A DNA stretch of 29,234 nucleotides, taken from NCBI GenBank assembly GCA_020634395.1, contig JACKBU010000039.1, positions 1-29,234 on the forward strand, read 5' to 3'. Below the pieces are notes generated by a model. The model saw only the letters and a program-made list of their open reading frames with translations, searched no databases and had not been told where the DNA came from. Shown piece after piece: positions 16,174 through 23,705 of the stretch (the stretch's first letter is position 1; each line of letters begins with the position of its first letter). The stretch is from Ardenticatenaceae bacterium. Its GTDB lineage: Bacteria; Chloroflexota; Anaerolineae; Promineifilales; Promineifilaceae. The position numbers were made by a program, and so were the translations under genes.

Positions 16174-18417
16174 TTACGGGCAATCGCGCAGGCAGCCGGG
16201 GGTCGCCGGGGCTTCGAAGTCCAACCGCAGGATCTGGCCCGGTTTCAGAACGGCCGTTTCGTCAAACAGCACCAGCTTCAGGCTGGCCGGGTCCGTAGCA
16301 TACTGCAGTTTCACGTGATGCTCGCCGGGGGCAATCGTCTGTTCCAGAAAGATCGGCGCCGGTGGCGTGGTGGTCCAATCATTTACCGCCAGCGGCCGCG
16401 TTAACAACACGTCGCCATCCACTAAAAGCTGCATCTGCATGGCCGGCGGGGCAGACACGGCCGTAACCGGCCCCAAAGGCAGCTGCGGTTCCGGCAGGGC
16501 GATTTGCAACACAACCGGCTGCTCCGGCTGCGGGCGGAATGGCAAATCGGTCATAAAAATCTGTATCACCATGACCACTGCCAACAAGGCAAAGGCTGTG
16601 GCGATGTTGCGCCAGGTGAAAGGCAAAAACATTCGGCGGCTGGCCAGGTAATCCGGTTCTTCTGCGCCGGTCGTTTCGTTCACGGTCAGCACCGGCTTTA
16701 GCTCGATGGCTCGCTGGAAATCGTTGGGCGGCAGCCAGGCGGCCGTAATGGGTGCGTTGGCATAGGCGCGCTTCAGACGCGGCACGCGTTGGCGGGTAAG
16801 CCGCTGTTCTGTCCATAAATTGCCTTCGCGGTTGGAGCAGTCATCGGGCGGGCAGCCGACTACTTGCACGGCCGTTGCCCCGGCATTGAGCGTGCGCACC
16901 AGCAAATCGGGCGGCGCCGTGCCCACGCAGGGCAACGTGATCACTTCGACGGCCGTGTCGGTGGTGTGACGACCGTTACTGGTCAGAAACGGCCGTGCGC
17001 CGTGCGCCGCGTGGCGCTCGCAGGTAAAAATCACCTTCACCTGCCCTTCTGGCGCTTTCGCCTGGGCCAAAGTCAATTGTGCAGCGACGGTACTCCACAA
17101 AACTTCCGGCGAATCGTTGCCCAATGTCACCGCCACGCCATCACACGAACCGACGCAAATGCCGCAAGAAACGCACAAACTGGGATCTTCGATGGCGATG
17201 AACTTGTGGGGCTTGTCATCATGGCGCTCGACCATCTGGATGGCGCCATAGGGACAATCCAGGGCACACTTGGTGCAGCCGGTACAGCGATCTTTAAGGA
17301 TATGAACCTTGGGCAGTGGTGCTTCTTTTTTACCTTTAGAGAGCCAGGGCAGCAGCAGGCCGATCACCGTTACCACACCCAATGAGATCCACAGTACCAG
17401 CCCGGCCAGACTGCCGGCCAGCGGCAAAAAGAACAGGAATATGGGGTCGATGCCGATGGTTCCCGGAAGCTGTAAGAAACTGGCCTGCGGCAGCATGCCC
17501 AGGGGAAAAATCACGGCGCCGAGCAGCAAGACGAGGCCCAGGCCGATGGTCCACTGTGAATCGGGCAGCCACTTGGCTCGTTTCAGGCGCTTGAGGTGCA
17601 GCCAGAAGAAGACGGCCGTTACCACAAACAACACCACGTGCACGGCCATGATCAGGCCAATTACCCACCACGTATTTTGCACTGCTTCCGCACGGATCAG
17701 GCGCAGCATCACCACCGGCCCCCAATCGCTGAAGCGCTGCAAAAAGGCGACGAAGGCGTCGGTAATCGCCTGGGCGCGCTGATCCCAAATGAGCCAGTAA
17801 CCGGTCACACCGGCCACCCACAAGAAGATCGTCATCACCACGCCGGTTACCCAGGCCAGCCAACGCGGCCCGCGGAACCGCTCCATGAACAACGTGCGAT
17901 AGGCGTGCAGCAGCGTGGTAATGACTAACGCGCCGGAAGCATAGCGGTGGATGGCGCGAATGGTCCGGCCAATGAACTGTCCTTCGATACGCGATACGGC
18001 ATTGTAGGACAAGTCGTAGCCATACTGGAAAAACATGAAGAGGTAAATGCCGGTCAGCCCGACGATGAGCAGCAGGAAAAAGGCAATGGTGCCGGTATGG
18101 TAGAAGGGATTGAACTGTAAACTGCCAACCAGGCGGTTGACAGGCTTTTCCACGGCCAGGGCTATTTTTTCCAGGAAGTGGGCCCAGGCGGTTTGCTGCG
18201 GGAGCCAATTGTCGAGGGGATGAGCGGCGGCGGCAGAACGGCCGTTTTCTCCCCCCGCGCCGACCGCTTCCCAGGTTACGTCGTGCTCGTGCTCGGCATC
18301 TTCCTCAGCCTCCACCACGACTACCGGCATCTCTTCCGGTATGGTTTGGCAGTCGCTTTCTACATCAGCGCCCGGCAAAACCTCCGGCCCTGTCAACTTC
18401 TTACTTGCATTGGACAT
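16174..18417 (-). CDS. fused diheme cytochrome b / 2x[4Fe-4S] ferredoxin / MvhD-like membrane protein
   Basis: 747 residues. Order: an acidic N-terminus (1-70); a cytochrome b6-like domain (about 80-355) with two H-x13-H pairs, H157/H171 and H260/H274, for two hemes b; two [4Fe-4S] motifs, C378-C381-C384-C388 and C415-C418-C421-C425; an MvhD (hydrogenase iron-sulfur subunit)-like domain with C466, C497, C522 and C527 in CERHA, LPCVGT and GCPPDDCSNREGN; one more membrane helix (about 604-622); and an extracytoplasmic tail of about 120 residues. This would join a membrane quinone/heme path to cytoplasmic iron-sulfur donors. Context: downstream of cytochrome c and the ba3-type oxidase operon, separated from cytochrome c by a strong hairpin. 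Electron direction and partner are unknown. The SD before ATG is weak. Confidence 0.87.
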   Translation of the reverse strand: MSNASKKLTGPEVLPGADVESDCQTIPEEMPVVVVEAEEDAEHEHDVTWEAVGAGGENGRSAAAAHPLDNWLPQQTAWAHFLEKIALAVEKPVNRLVGSLQFNPFYHTGTIAFFLLLIVGLTGIYLFMFFQYGYDLSYNAVSRIEGQFIGRTIRAIHRYASGALVITTLLHAYRTLFMERFRGPRWLAWVTGVVMTIFLWVAGVTGYWLIWDQRAQAITDAFVAFLQRFSDWGPVVMLRLIRAEAVQNTWWVIGLIMAVHVVLFVVTAVFFWLHLKRLKRAKWLPDSQWTIGLGLVLLLGAVIFPLGMLPQASFLQLPGTIGIDPIFLFFLPLAGSLAGLVLWISLGVVTVIGLLLPWLSKGKKEAPLPKVHILKDRCTGCTKCALDCPYGAIQMVERHDDKPHKFIAIEDPSLCVSCGICVGSCDGVAVTLGNDSPEVLWSTVAAQLTLAQAKAPEGQVKVIFTCERHAAHGARPFLTSNGRHTTDTAVEVITLPCVGTAPPDLLVRTLNAGATAVQVVGCPPDDCSNREGNLWTEQRLTRQRVPRLKRAYANAPITAAWLPPNDFQRAIELKPVLTVNETTGAEEPDYLASRRMFLPFTWRNIATAFALLAVVMVIQIFMTDLPFRPQPEQPVVLQIALPEPQLPLGPVTAVSAPPAMQMQLLVDGDVLLTRPLAVNDWTTTPPAPIFLEQTIAPGEHHVKLQYATDPASLKLVLFDETAVLKPGQILRLDFEAPATPGCLRDCP

Positions 18418-18450
18418 CGCCTATCAGGCTCCCTGGCTACACTGCACATT

Positions 18451-18501
18451 AAAAATGTGGCTTTGTGACCAGGCTGTCGCTCTCCGTCACAAAGCCACAT
18501 T
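18451..18501 (-). terminator. strong intrinsic terminator of the cytochrome c gene
   Basis: A perfect 16-bp stem: AATGTGGCTTTGTGAC at 18454-18469 and its complement at 18486-18501, with a 16-base loop. Read on the minus strand the second arm ends in a run of five T. It lies 29 bases after the cytochrome c stop, so it should end that transcript before the cytochrome b fusion gene, unless there is readthrough. Confidence 0.75.
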
Positions 18502-18530
18502 CTATTCCAACACTCACAAAACAGATCGAA

Positions 18531-18956
18531 CTACTTCAGCGTCATCAAGTACGCTACCAGATCGGCAATTTCCTGATCATTCAGTTCCTCGCCAAAATTC
18601 TGGTACATGACACCCGGCGTAAAGCCGTCTACAACGTGGGCATCCGGGCTAACGATCGATTCATGCAAATAATCTTCAGCCGACATACCCTCAACATAGG
18701 TCTCAGCCCGTGTCGCCACGCCTGCATGAGAAGGACCAACAATAACTACCCCCGGCTCCAAGGAGTGGCAGGTAATGCAACCCGGCGCACTGGCCGAGCC
18801 AATCGTGGTTTGCTCATACAGCTTCTTGCCCCGGTCCGGATTGCCGACTATACCACCGGAAGCGCTTTCGCCAGCTTCTTCCCCGCCGCCGCCACAAGCA
18901 GCCAGCACCAGGGACAACACAAGCGCTAACACAAATACCATCAAAAACTTACGCAT
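18531..18956 (-). CDS. lipoprotein c-type cytochrome
   Basis: 141 residues. A lipoprotein signal peptide (MRKFLMVFVLALVLSLVLAAC, lipidated Cys21) is followed by a Gly/Ser/Glu linker and a single cytochrome c domain. Heme attachment is CITCH at residues 60-64, and the axial Met is probably M117 in FTPGVMYQNFGEELND, typical of class I cytochromes c such as the domain fused to many oxidases. The C-terminal helix QEIADLVAYLMTL is canonical. GGAGGT lies 7 bases before the ATG. Placed between the oxidase operon and the cytochrome b fusion, it is the likely membrane-tethered electron donor to the CuA centre of the oxidase (inference). Confidence 0.92.
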   Translation of the reverse strand: MRKFLMVFVLALVLSLVLAACGGGGEEAGESASGGIVGNPDRGKKLYEQTTIGSASAPGCITCHSLEPGVVIVGPSHAGVATRAETYVEGMSAEDYLHESIVSPDAHVVDGFTPGVMYQNFGEELNDQEIADLVAYLMTLK

Positions 18957-19151
18957 TGATTCTACCTCCAGTTAACATCAACTTGGAACGGATGCCCAGA
19001 CAAACGGATACTACTTATCATGTATCTGAATGCGTGAGAAAAGAGCGGCTCGATCCCCCTTATCCGCAGCAAAAAGATAAGCACGGCTGATCAGTTTATC
19101 CGTCATCCATTCAATTGTTAAGAATTGCACAATTATACTGCAACTAAAGAT

Positions 19152-19205
19152 GAGGCGGTAGATGACGGCCAGTTCCCAGGCAGGCACCGGCCGTCATCAC
19201 GCCTC
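19152..19205 (-). terminator. hairpin downstream of the oxidase operon
   Basis: GATGACGGCC at 19161-19170 pairs with GGCCGTCATC at 19189-19198. An outer GAGGCG/CGCCTC pair (19152-19157 with 19200-19205) extends the stem after a small internal loop. It lies 14 bases past the CbaA stop on the minus strand. No T-run follows on that strand, so factor-dependent ending or mRNA protection is possible. The remainder of the 262-base gap upstream of cytochrome c is AT-rich; a TATAAT near 19133-19138 on the minus strand may be the cytochrome c -10 box, without a good -35. Confidence 0.5.
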
Positions 19206-19218
19206 TTTTCCAGTCCAT

Positions 19219-20853
19219 TTACCAAACCTTAAAGCCTGGTGAGGTCATGTTCGCATTGGCGATCATATCGACCAGGATCGGTCCATAGGCTACTAAAATC
19301 AATACAACTGTAACAGCCAGCCAGGGCTTCCAGTTATCCAGCCAGGCAGGTGCAGGCTCCGACTCGTACGGTTCGGCCACAGGCATCTCAATTGGGGCTT
19401 CGAGACGTTTCTTCGAGAAGACGGTACCCACCATGTTGGAGTAGAACAGCAAACCACTGATACCCAGGATAATGCCGCCAATAGCCGCTTCAATCAACAT
19501 CGGCGTCCAGGCATCGGCCGCGTAAGAAGCGGCCCCAATCATAGTCCGGCGGGGCATGCCAAAGTTAAGGCCCAAAATATGCAAGCCATTGCCCATCAAA
19601 AGCATGCCGAAGAACCAGGTCCAGGTCTGCACCAACGCTACTTTGCGGTTCCATAACGGTTTGCCGCTTAACGAAGGCACCAACCAATAAGCAATGCCAA
19701 AGAAAGTGAGCGTGACGGCCGAACCAACCGTCAGGTGAAAGTGACCCGGAACCCAACTGGTATTGTGTATCGCCAGATTCAGGTTGTAGGAGGAGTTAGT
19801 CAGGCCGCCAATGCCGCCAAAGACAAACAAAATCATGGCCAGATTCTGTGCAGCATAGGAAGGATCGCCCCAGGGCAAAGCCCGCACCCAACTGAGCAGG
19901 CCAGTGCCGCCGTTGTCACGGGCACCAATTTCCAGGGAAGCCACCACGTTAAAAGCCGTCAACATACTGGGGATGAAGAGCGAATAGGTGAGCAGCGCAT
20001 GCAAAAACTTCCATCCGGCCGGGACTCCAGGATCCAGATATTGATGATGCAGCCCCACTGGCACGGAAAGCGCCAGGAACAGCCAGAAAACCAGCCGGGC
20101 TAACGGCTCGCTGAACAACTTGCCCCCAGCCTGTTTGGGCAGCATCCCGTACCAGGAAACGTAAGCTGGCAGCAGCCAGAAATAAACCAGGGGATGGCCC
20201 GTAAACCAAAAGAATGTGCGCGCCAACTGTGGGTCTGTTCCTTCTACCAGGCCAAAAGACCAGGGAATCACCAGAACCAACAGCTCGGTGGCCACGCCCA
20301 ACGTGGCAATTTGCCATAAGACCATCGTGATCAACGATCCCAGAGCGATGAGGGGTGTGCGAACGCCCGGATTTTCTTTACGCCAGGCGATATAGGTCAG
20401 GTAAAACCCCCAGCCACACACCCAAGAACCTACGACGACGAGAACCAGACCAATGTAGAAGAAGGGGTTGGCCCGCATGGGTGGGTAAAAGGTGAACAGC
20501 ACCGTTGCCAGGTTCAGCAAAATGGGGATGGCCGCCATTATCAGCCCCACGATCATGACGATAAGCCCGATGATGTTTATTTTGGGATGGGTCAGTTCTT
20601 TATCGAGGCTGTGGGTAATCGCGTAGGTAAAGAAACCAACGATGAAAAAGGTTGTCCAGACCAGGGCATTGAGCACAGCGTGCAAGGTTAACCCTTGATA
20701 GTAACTGGCGATGCCGATCTTGTTTAAGGTGGTGTACAGATTGATCCCGACATATTCTAGTTTCTGCAACGGCCCAAAGAATCCGCCAATAAACAACGCG
20801 GTCATGGCCACGCCTAGATGCCAGGCAGTTAATTTATGCTCTCGCGCAAACAT
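19219..20853 (-). CDS. cbaA: cytochrome c oxidase subunit I, ba3-type (B family)
   Basis: 544 residues, about 13 membrane helices. This is the catalytic heme-copper oxygen-reducing subunit. All metal ligands are visible: H58 in GLTLHAVLNALVW and H373 for the low-spin heme, H371 for the high-spin heme (GHFH, 370-373), H220 with crosslinking Y224 in GHPLVYFWLLPAY, and H269/H270 in GLHHQY for CuB. The short HPLVY motif and the lack of A-family proton-channel motifs match the Thermus ba3 (B-type) family, which has high oxygen affinity. AGGAGGG precedes the ATG. Last gene of the Rrf2-SCO-oxidase operon, 19 bases after CbaB. Unlike its neighbours, the gene contains no ACGGCCGT octamer. Confidence 0.93.
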   Translation of the reverse strand: MFAREHKLTAWHLGVAMTALFIGGFFGPLQKLEYVGINLYTTLNKIGIASYYQGLTLHAVLNALVWTTFFIVGFFTYAITHSLDKELTHPKINIIGLIVMIVGLIMAAIPILLNLATVLFTFYPPMRANPFFYIGLVLVVVGSWVCGWGFYLTYIAWRKENPGVRTPLIALGSLITMVLWQIATLGVATELLVLVIPWSFGLVEGTDPQLARTFFWFTGHPLVYFWLLPAYVSWYGMLPKQAGGKLFSEPLARLVFWLFLALSVPVGLHHQYLDPGVPAGWKFLHALLTYSLFIPSMLTAFNVVASLEIGARDNGGTGLLSWVRALPWGDPSYAAQNLAMILFVFGGIGGLTNSSYNLNLAIHNTSWVPGHFHLTVGSAVTLTFFGIAYWLVPSLSGKPLWNRKVALVQTWTWFFGMLLMGNGLHILGLNFGMPRRTMIGAASYAADAWTPMLIEAAIGGIILGISGLLFYSNMVGTVFSKKRLEAPIEMPVAEPYESEPAPAWLDNWKPWLAVTVVLILVAYGPILVDMIANANMTSPGFKVW

Positions 20854-20872
20854 GTTTGTTTTCCCTCCTGCC

Positions 20873-21358
20873 TTAAGGTTCTACGATGATTTTGCCGGCC
20901 ATCGACTGATGCCCGACGCCGCAATACTCGTGACAGATAAAATCGTATTCGCGAGGTTCGTCGAAAGTGATGGTGAGCTTGGAAACTTCCCCGGGAACGA
21001 TTTGCATATTGACGTTGGTCTCGTTGATGCGAAAACCATGCTGTACGTCTTTGCTGGTCACGTAAAAGGTCACAGTTGAACCGGCCGGAACCCGGATTTC
21101 TCGGGGGGTAAACGACCAGATTTGCGCCAGGACATAGGCCTCATATTTTTTGCCCGGAACCAACTCGCGTAAACCGGGTTCGCCAAATGGATTATCTGGC
21201 GCAGGCGTGGCAATGGTTCGGGGGTCCACTCTTTGCTCGGGTACCGGCACCTGGAAGCCATATACAAAGCTGCTGATGCCTAAAGCAATGAAAAAGACCG
21301 AAATGAGGGTCACACTAATGATGATGTAGATCTTCTCGCTGCGGTCTACGTGGATCAT
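20873..21358 (-). CDS. cbaB: cytochrome c oxidase subunit II, ba3-type (CuA)
   Basis: 161 residues with one N-terminal membrane helix (IYIIISVTLISVFFIALGIS), as in the single-helix subunit II of ba3 oxidases; A-family subunit II has two. The outer cupredoxin domain carries a full binuclear CuA site: H107 (KDVQHGFR), then C142, E144, C146, H150 and M153 in ICHEYCGVGHQSM. It accepts electrons from cytochrome c and passes them to subunit I. The ATG overlaps the stop of the small CbaD-like gene (ATGA), so translation is coupled. Confidence 0.93.
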   Translation of the reverse strand: MIHVDRSEKIYIIISVTLISVFFIALGISSFVYGFQVPVPEQRVDPRTIATPAPDNPFGEPGLRELVPGKKYEAYVLAQIWSFTPREIRVPAGSTVTFYVTSKDVQHGFRINETNVNMQIVPGEVSKLTITFDEPREYDFICHEYCGVGHQSMAGKIIVEP

Positions 21359-21486
21359 GGCGTTATGGTCACTCCTCGAGACAACATCGTCAGGTACGCG
21401 CTACCCCATAGAGCGATGATGAGGATGATGAAGATTATCATGATCGCTACGGTGCCCTGCGGAACTTTGTACTTCTTCTTTTCCAT
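21355..21486 (-). CDS. cbaD: small oxidase subunit IIa, CbaD-like (43 residues)
   Basis: A 43-residue gene, too short for most gene callers. It begins MEKKKYKVPQGTVAIMIIF, has one membrane helix of about 20 residues (TVAIMIIFIILIIALWGSAY) and a short tail. GGAGGT lies 5 bases before the ATG, and its TGA overlaps the ATG of subunit II. Thermus ba3 oxidase has a 34-residue single-helix subunit IIa (CbaD) encoded at exactly this place; size, topology, charged N-terminus and operon position match. The assignment rests on context more than on residue identity. Confidence 0.78.
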   Translation of the reverse strand: MEKKKYKVPQGTVAIMIIFIILIIALWGSAYLTMLSRGVTITP

Positions 21487-21521
21487 CCGAAACCTCCTTG
21501 AATAAAATGAACTTAGGGCTG

Positions 21522-22211
21522 TTACGGGAGAAGGTGGCGCAGATCTTCGGCCATGTCTTCTCCGGTGGTGCCAAAGGGAAATACGAGACGTAAACGGCCG
21601 TCTTCGTCCAACACGCTTACCGTCGCCGTATGATCAATCAGGTAGCCAGTCGCCGGCGTGCCCTCATGCTTCTGATAAAAAATGCCCAACTGGGTCGTCA
21701 CCCCCAGCAATTCATCATCGGTCCCCGTCATCCCGATAAAAGAAGGATCAAACTGAGTGACATACTCACCCAACTTGTCCGGCGTATCACGCTCCGGATC
21801 AACAGAGACCATGATCACCTGCACATCCTTCCCGTCTCGCCCCAGTTTTTCCATCATATGCTTCAGTTCTACCATCGTCGCCGGGCATACGTCTGGGCAA
21901 AACGTATAGCCAAAATAGAGAACTACCAGCTTGCCGCGGAAATCGAGCAGACTCATGCGCTCGCCGTTCGTGGCTGTCAATGTAAAGTTAGACAGCGGCG
22001 GAGGTGACTGGATGACCAGCCCGTGAAACTGCGGCGGCCCAAACAACGGCCGTCCCTGGCTCATACGCACCAGCACCCATCCCAGCAGCAGCCCCAACAA
22101 CAAACCCACCGCCAGCAGGGCATACAACCTGCCCGACACTGTTTTCTTCGGAGCGACCTGCGGCTCCCTCACCTCACCCTCTGATTCCGGTGAATCACTC
22201 ACCTCATTCAT
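21522..22211 (-). CDS. SCO1/SenC-family copper-insertion protein
   Basis: 229 residues. One N-terminal membrane anchor (LYALLAVGLLLGLLLGWVLV) is followed by an extracytoplasmic thioredoxin fold. The copper ligands are intact: C105 and C109 in FCPDVCP, and H194 in LIDHTATVSVLD. The SVDPERDTP string is also typical. SCO proteins deliver copper to, or reduce the thiols of, the CuA site of subunit II, encoded two genes downstream. I chose the ATG at 22211 with GGGGA upstream; the longer frame would need a TTG at 22223. Part of the Rrf2-led oxidase operon. Confidence 0.92.
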   Translation of the reverse strand: MNEVSDSPESEGEVREPQVAPKKTVSGRLYALLAVGLLLGLLLGWVLVRMSQGRPLFGPPQFHGLVIQSPPPLSNFTLTATNGERMSLLDFRGKLVVLYFGYTFCPDVCPATMVELKHMMEKLGRDGKDVQVIMVSVDPERDTPDKLGEYVTQFDPSFIGMTGTDDELLGVTTQLGIFYQKHEGTPATGYLIDHTATVSVLDEDGRLRLVFPFGTTGEDMAEDLRHLLP

Positions 22212-22258
22212 AATTTTCCCCAATCCAACCGCCTAAATCGCCGCCTGAAAGCCCCGCT

Positions 22259-22981
22259 TTAACGCGGATAGCACAAAAACAGATGCGCAGCGTCGTAGGC
22301 GTAGTTAGCAACCCCCTGTCGATTGTGAACTTCCTCAGCCACCAGCCGTATGTCGCGTAAAATCCGGTCCGGATCCGGCACGGCCGTGCGATACTCCGCC
22401 CGCAAAACTCCCGCCCCGTCCACAAGCATAAAAGCCGGGTCAAAACGAAAGTCGCCTGGCTCCCGCTCTTCGTAATACACGCTAAATCCCCCGCCAATCA
22501 GCCACTTCAGCCGCTCCGGCGCGCCCGTGAGAAACGTCCACACTGCCGGATCGGCGCCCAACTTTGCCGCCGCAGCTTGCAGCGCTTCCGGCGTGTCACG
22601 CGCCGGATCAAACGAGATCGTCACCAGCCGGACGGGGATGCCGCCGGTATCCAACTCATCCAGACGCGCCTGCACTTCCTGCAGCGTCCCGCTCGTCTCC
22701 GGGCATGGCGCTGTACAGTTCAAATAAGTGAAGTTATACAGCACAATGCTGCCGCGAAAATCTTCATTCGTCACCGCGGCGCCGTTAGCGTCTGTCAGAA
22801 AATAGCCCGGTCCCAGCGTAATGCGCGGCAGCACCTGGATCGGCCGTATGGTCACAAACGCAAACAGACCCAACGTCAAAAATCCCAGTACCGAAAACAT
22901 AATCACCGGGAACGACGGTCGAAACCCCCAGCGTCTACCAGAATTTTTTGGCTCAGCCGCCAGACCGTCTGGATGGTTCAT
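22259..22981 (-). CDS. SCO-like thioredoxin-fold protein lacking the copper-binding His
   Basis: 240 residues. An N-terminal anchor (FPVIMFSVLGFLTLGLFAFV, from about residue 24) and a SCO/thioredoxin domain with CTAPCP (C89 and C93) and TISFDPARDTP, the same layout as the neighbouring SCO1. At the position of the SCO copper His (LIDH in SCO1) this protein reads RFDPAFMLVD, with Pro182 in its place, so copper cannot bind in the usual way. There is an extra Cys at 237 close to the C-terminus. It is probably a thiol reductase or modified chaperone for CuA maturation (inference). The ATG overlaps the Rrf2 stop (ATGA), and it is 47 bases upstream of SCO1. Confidence 0.85.
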   Translation of the reverse strand: MNHPDGLAAEPKNSGRRWGFRPSFPVIMFSVLGFLTLGLFAFVTIRPIQVLPRITLGPGYFLTDANGAAVTNEDFRGSIVLYNFTYLNCTAPCPETSGTLQEVQARLDELDTGGIPVRLVTISFDPARDTPEALQAAAAKLGADPAVWTFLTGAPERLKWLIGGGFSVYYEEREPGDFRFDPAFMLVDGAGVLRAEYRTAVPDPDRILRDIRLVAEEVHNRQGVANYAYDAAHLFLCYPR

Positions 22982-23484
22982 GAACCGGCAGCCTCCTGCA
23001 CGGCCGTTACCCGCTTCAGACCCTCGGGAAACAAATACTGAATCGTACCCGGCCGCTGCGGCCGTTGTTTCAAGACCTTGGCTTCCTCCACCAACTCCGC
23101 CAGCGTCGCCGTTTGCAGCTCCGCCACGATCATTCCTTGCAAACGCCCCCACAATCCGTGCGCCGGGCACACCAGGTCGCGCGGGCACTCCTGCGGACGC
23201 AGCAAACACACGTTGACACAAATCGGGCCTTCGATTGCTTCAATAATTTGCAGCGCCGTGATGTCCCCCGCCGGCTGCGCCAGTGCCAGCCCGCCCGTCG
23301 GCCCCGAATAGGTGCGCACCAGCGATGCTTTGGCCAGATCCGCCACGATTTTATGCAAAAAAGCCTTGGGAACGGCCGTCTTCCGGGAGATCTCACGCGC
23401 CGAAACACTGGCATCTTCTCCCCGCTGCCCCAGTTCAATCATAATTCGCATGGCGTAATCTGCGCGTCGACTTACTTGAAACAT
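22978..23484 (-). CDS. Rrf2-family transcriptional regulator with four-Cys (probable Fe-S) cluster
   Basis: 168 residues. An N-terminal winged helix-turn-helix (MFQVSRRADYAMRIMIELGQ, then VSAREISRKTAVPKAFLHKIVADLAKASLVRTYSGPTGG) is typical of IscR/NsrR/RsrR. The cluster region ICVNVCLLRPQECPRDLVC holds C89, C93, C100 and C106, with C-x6-C-x5-C spacing close to that of NsrR/IscR. Such proteins sense nitric oxide, oxygen/redox or Fe-S supply. First gene of the apparent six-gene oxidase operon, coupled to the SCO-like gene by an ATGA overlap. I chose the ATG at 23484, which begins the conserved domain and lies downstream of the promoter described here; longer frames would overlap that promoter. 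Likely autoregulated through the palindrome at 23508. Confidence 0.9.
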   Translation of the reverse strand: MFQVSRRADYAMRIMIELGQRGEDASVSAREISRKTAVPKAFLHKIVADLAKASLVRTYSGPTGGLALAQPAGDITALQIIEAIEGPICVNVCLLRPQECPRDLVCPAHGLWGRLQGMIVAELQTATLAELVEEAKVLKQRPQRPGTIQYLFPEGLKRVTAVQEAAGS

Positions 23485-23507
23485 AGTCTTGGAATCATCG
23501 TTAAGAT

Positions 23508-23532
23508 AATGTGGACCTAATTGGTCCATATT
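23508..23532. promoter_or_regulatory. 25-bp imperfect palindrome, candidate Rrf2 operator
   Basis: Arms AAT-G-TGGACC and GGTCCA-T-ATT are symmetric around an AT-rich centre (TAATT). The element starts 24 bases upstream of the Rrf2 ATG and overlaps the first bases of the promoter's -10 box and the expected transcription start, the classic position for autorepression. Size and AT-rich centre fit Rrf2-family sites. Confidence 0.65.
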
Positions 23533-23557
23533 ATAAATCCAAATGAAGTTGTGACAA
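23530..23557 (-). promoter_or_regulatory. sigma-70-type promoter of the Rrf2-oxidase operon
   Basis: On the minus strand: -35 TTGTCA (complement of 23552-23557), a 16-base spacer and a consensus -10 TATAAT (complement of 23530-23535). The predicted start, around 23523, lies within the palindrome and gives a leader of about 40 bases before the Rrf2 ATG. Confidence 0.7.
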
Positions 23558-23565
23558 GATTCACG
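23550..23565. promoter_or_regulatory. CRP-type site A (TGTGA-N6-TCACG)
   Basis: TGTGA, six bases, then TCACG. It differs from the CRP consensus only in the last base. It overlaps the -35 box of the Rrf2 operon promoter, so binding could repress or modulate that promoter. Confidence 0.6.
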
Positions 23566-23572
23566 CCAAAAT

Positions 23573-23588
23573 AGTGACATATGTCACA
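23573..23588. promoter_or_regulatory. CRP-type site B (AGTGA-N6-TCACA)
   Basis: The core GTGACATATGTCAC (23574-23587) is a perfect 14-base palindrome with the CRP/FNR-family GTGA-N6-TCAC layout. It is centred about 57-61 bases upstream of the likely Rrf2-operon start, near a class I activator position. Confidence 0.62.
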
Positions 23589-23705
23589 AAATTGATATGA
23601 CACCTCTAACTGATTTAGATTTATCCGCGCCCACCTCTGCTCTCAACCGCCAGTAGGCCCGGCCGCCAACGCCGCAAAAACGACCCGGCCCCACTTTTAC
23701 CCGGT

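Noticed and set aside
18454..18501. CRP-type site made of the TTGTGAC/GTCACAA pieces
   Set aside because: The half-sites are more than 16 bases apart and belong to a perfect 16-bp hairpin after a gene end, so a terminator fits better.
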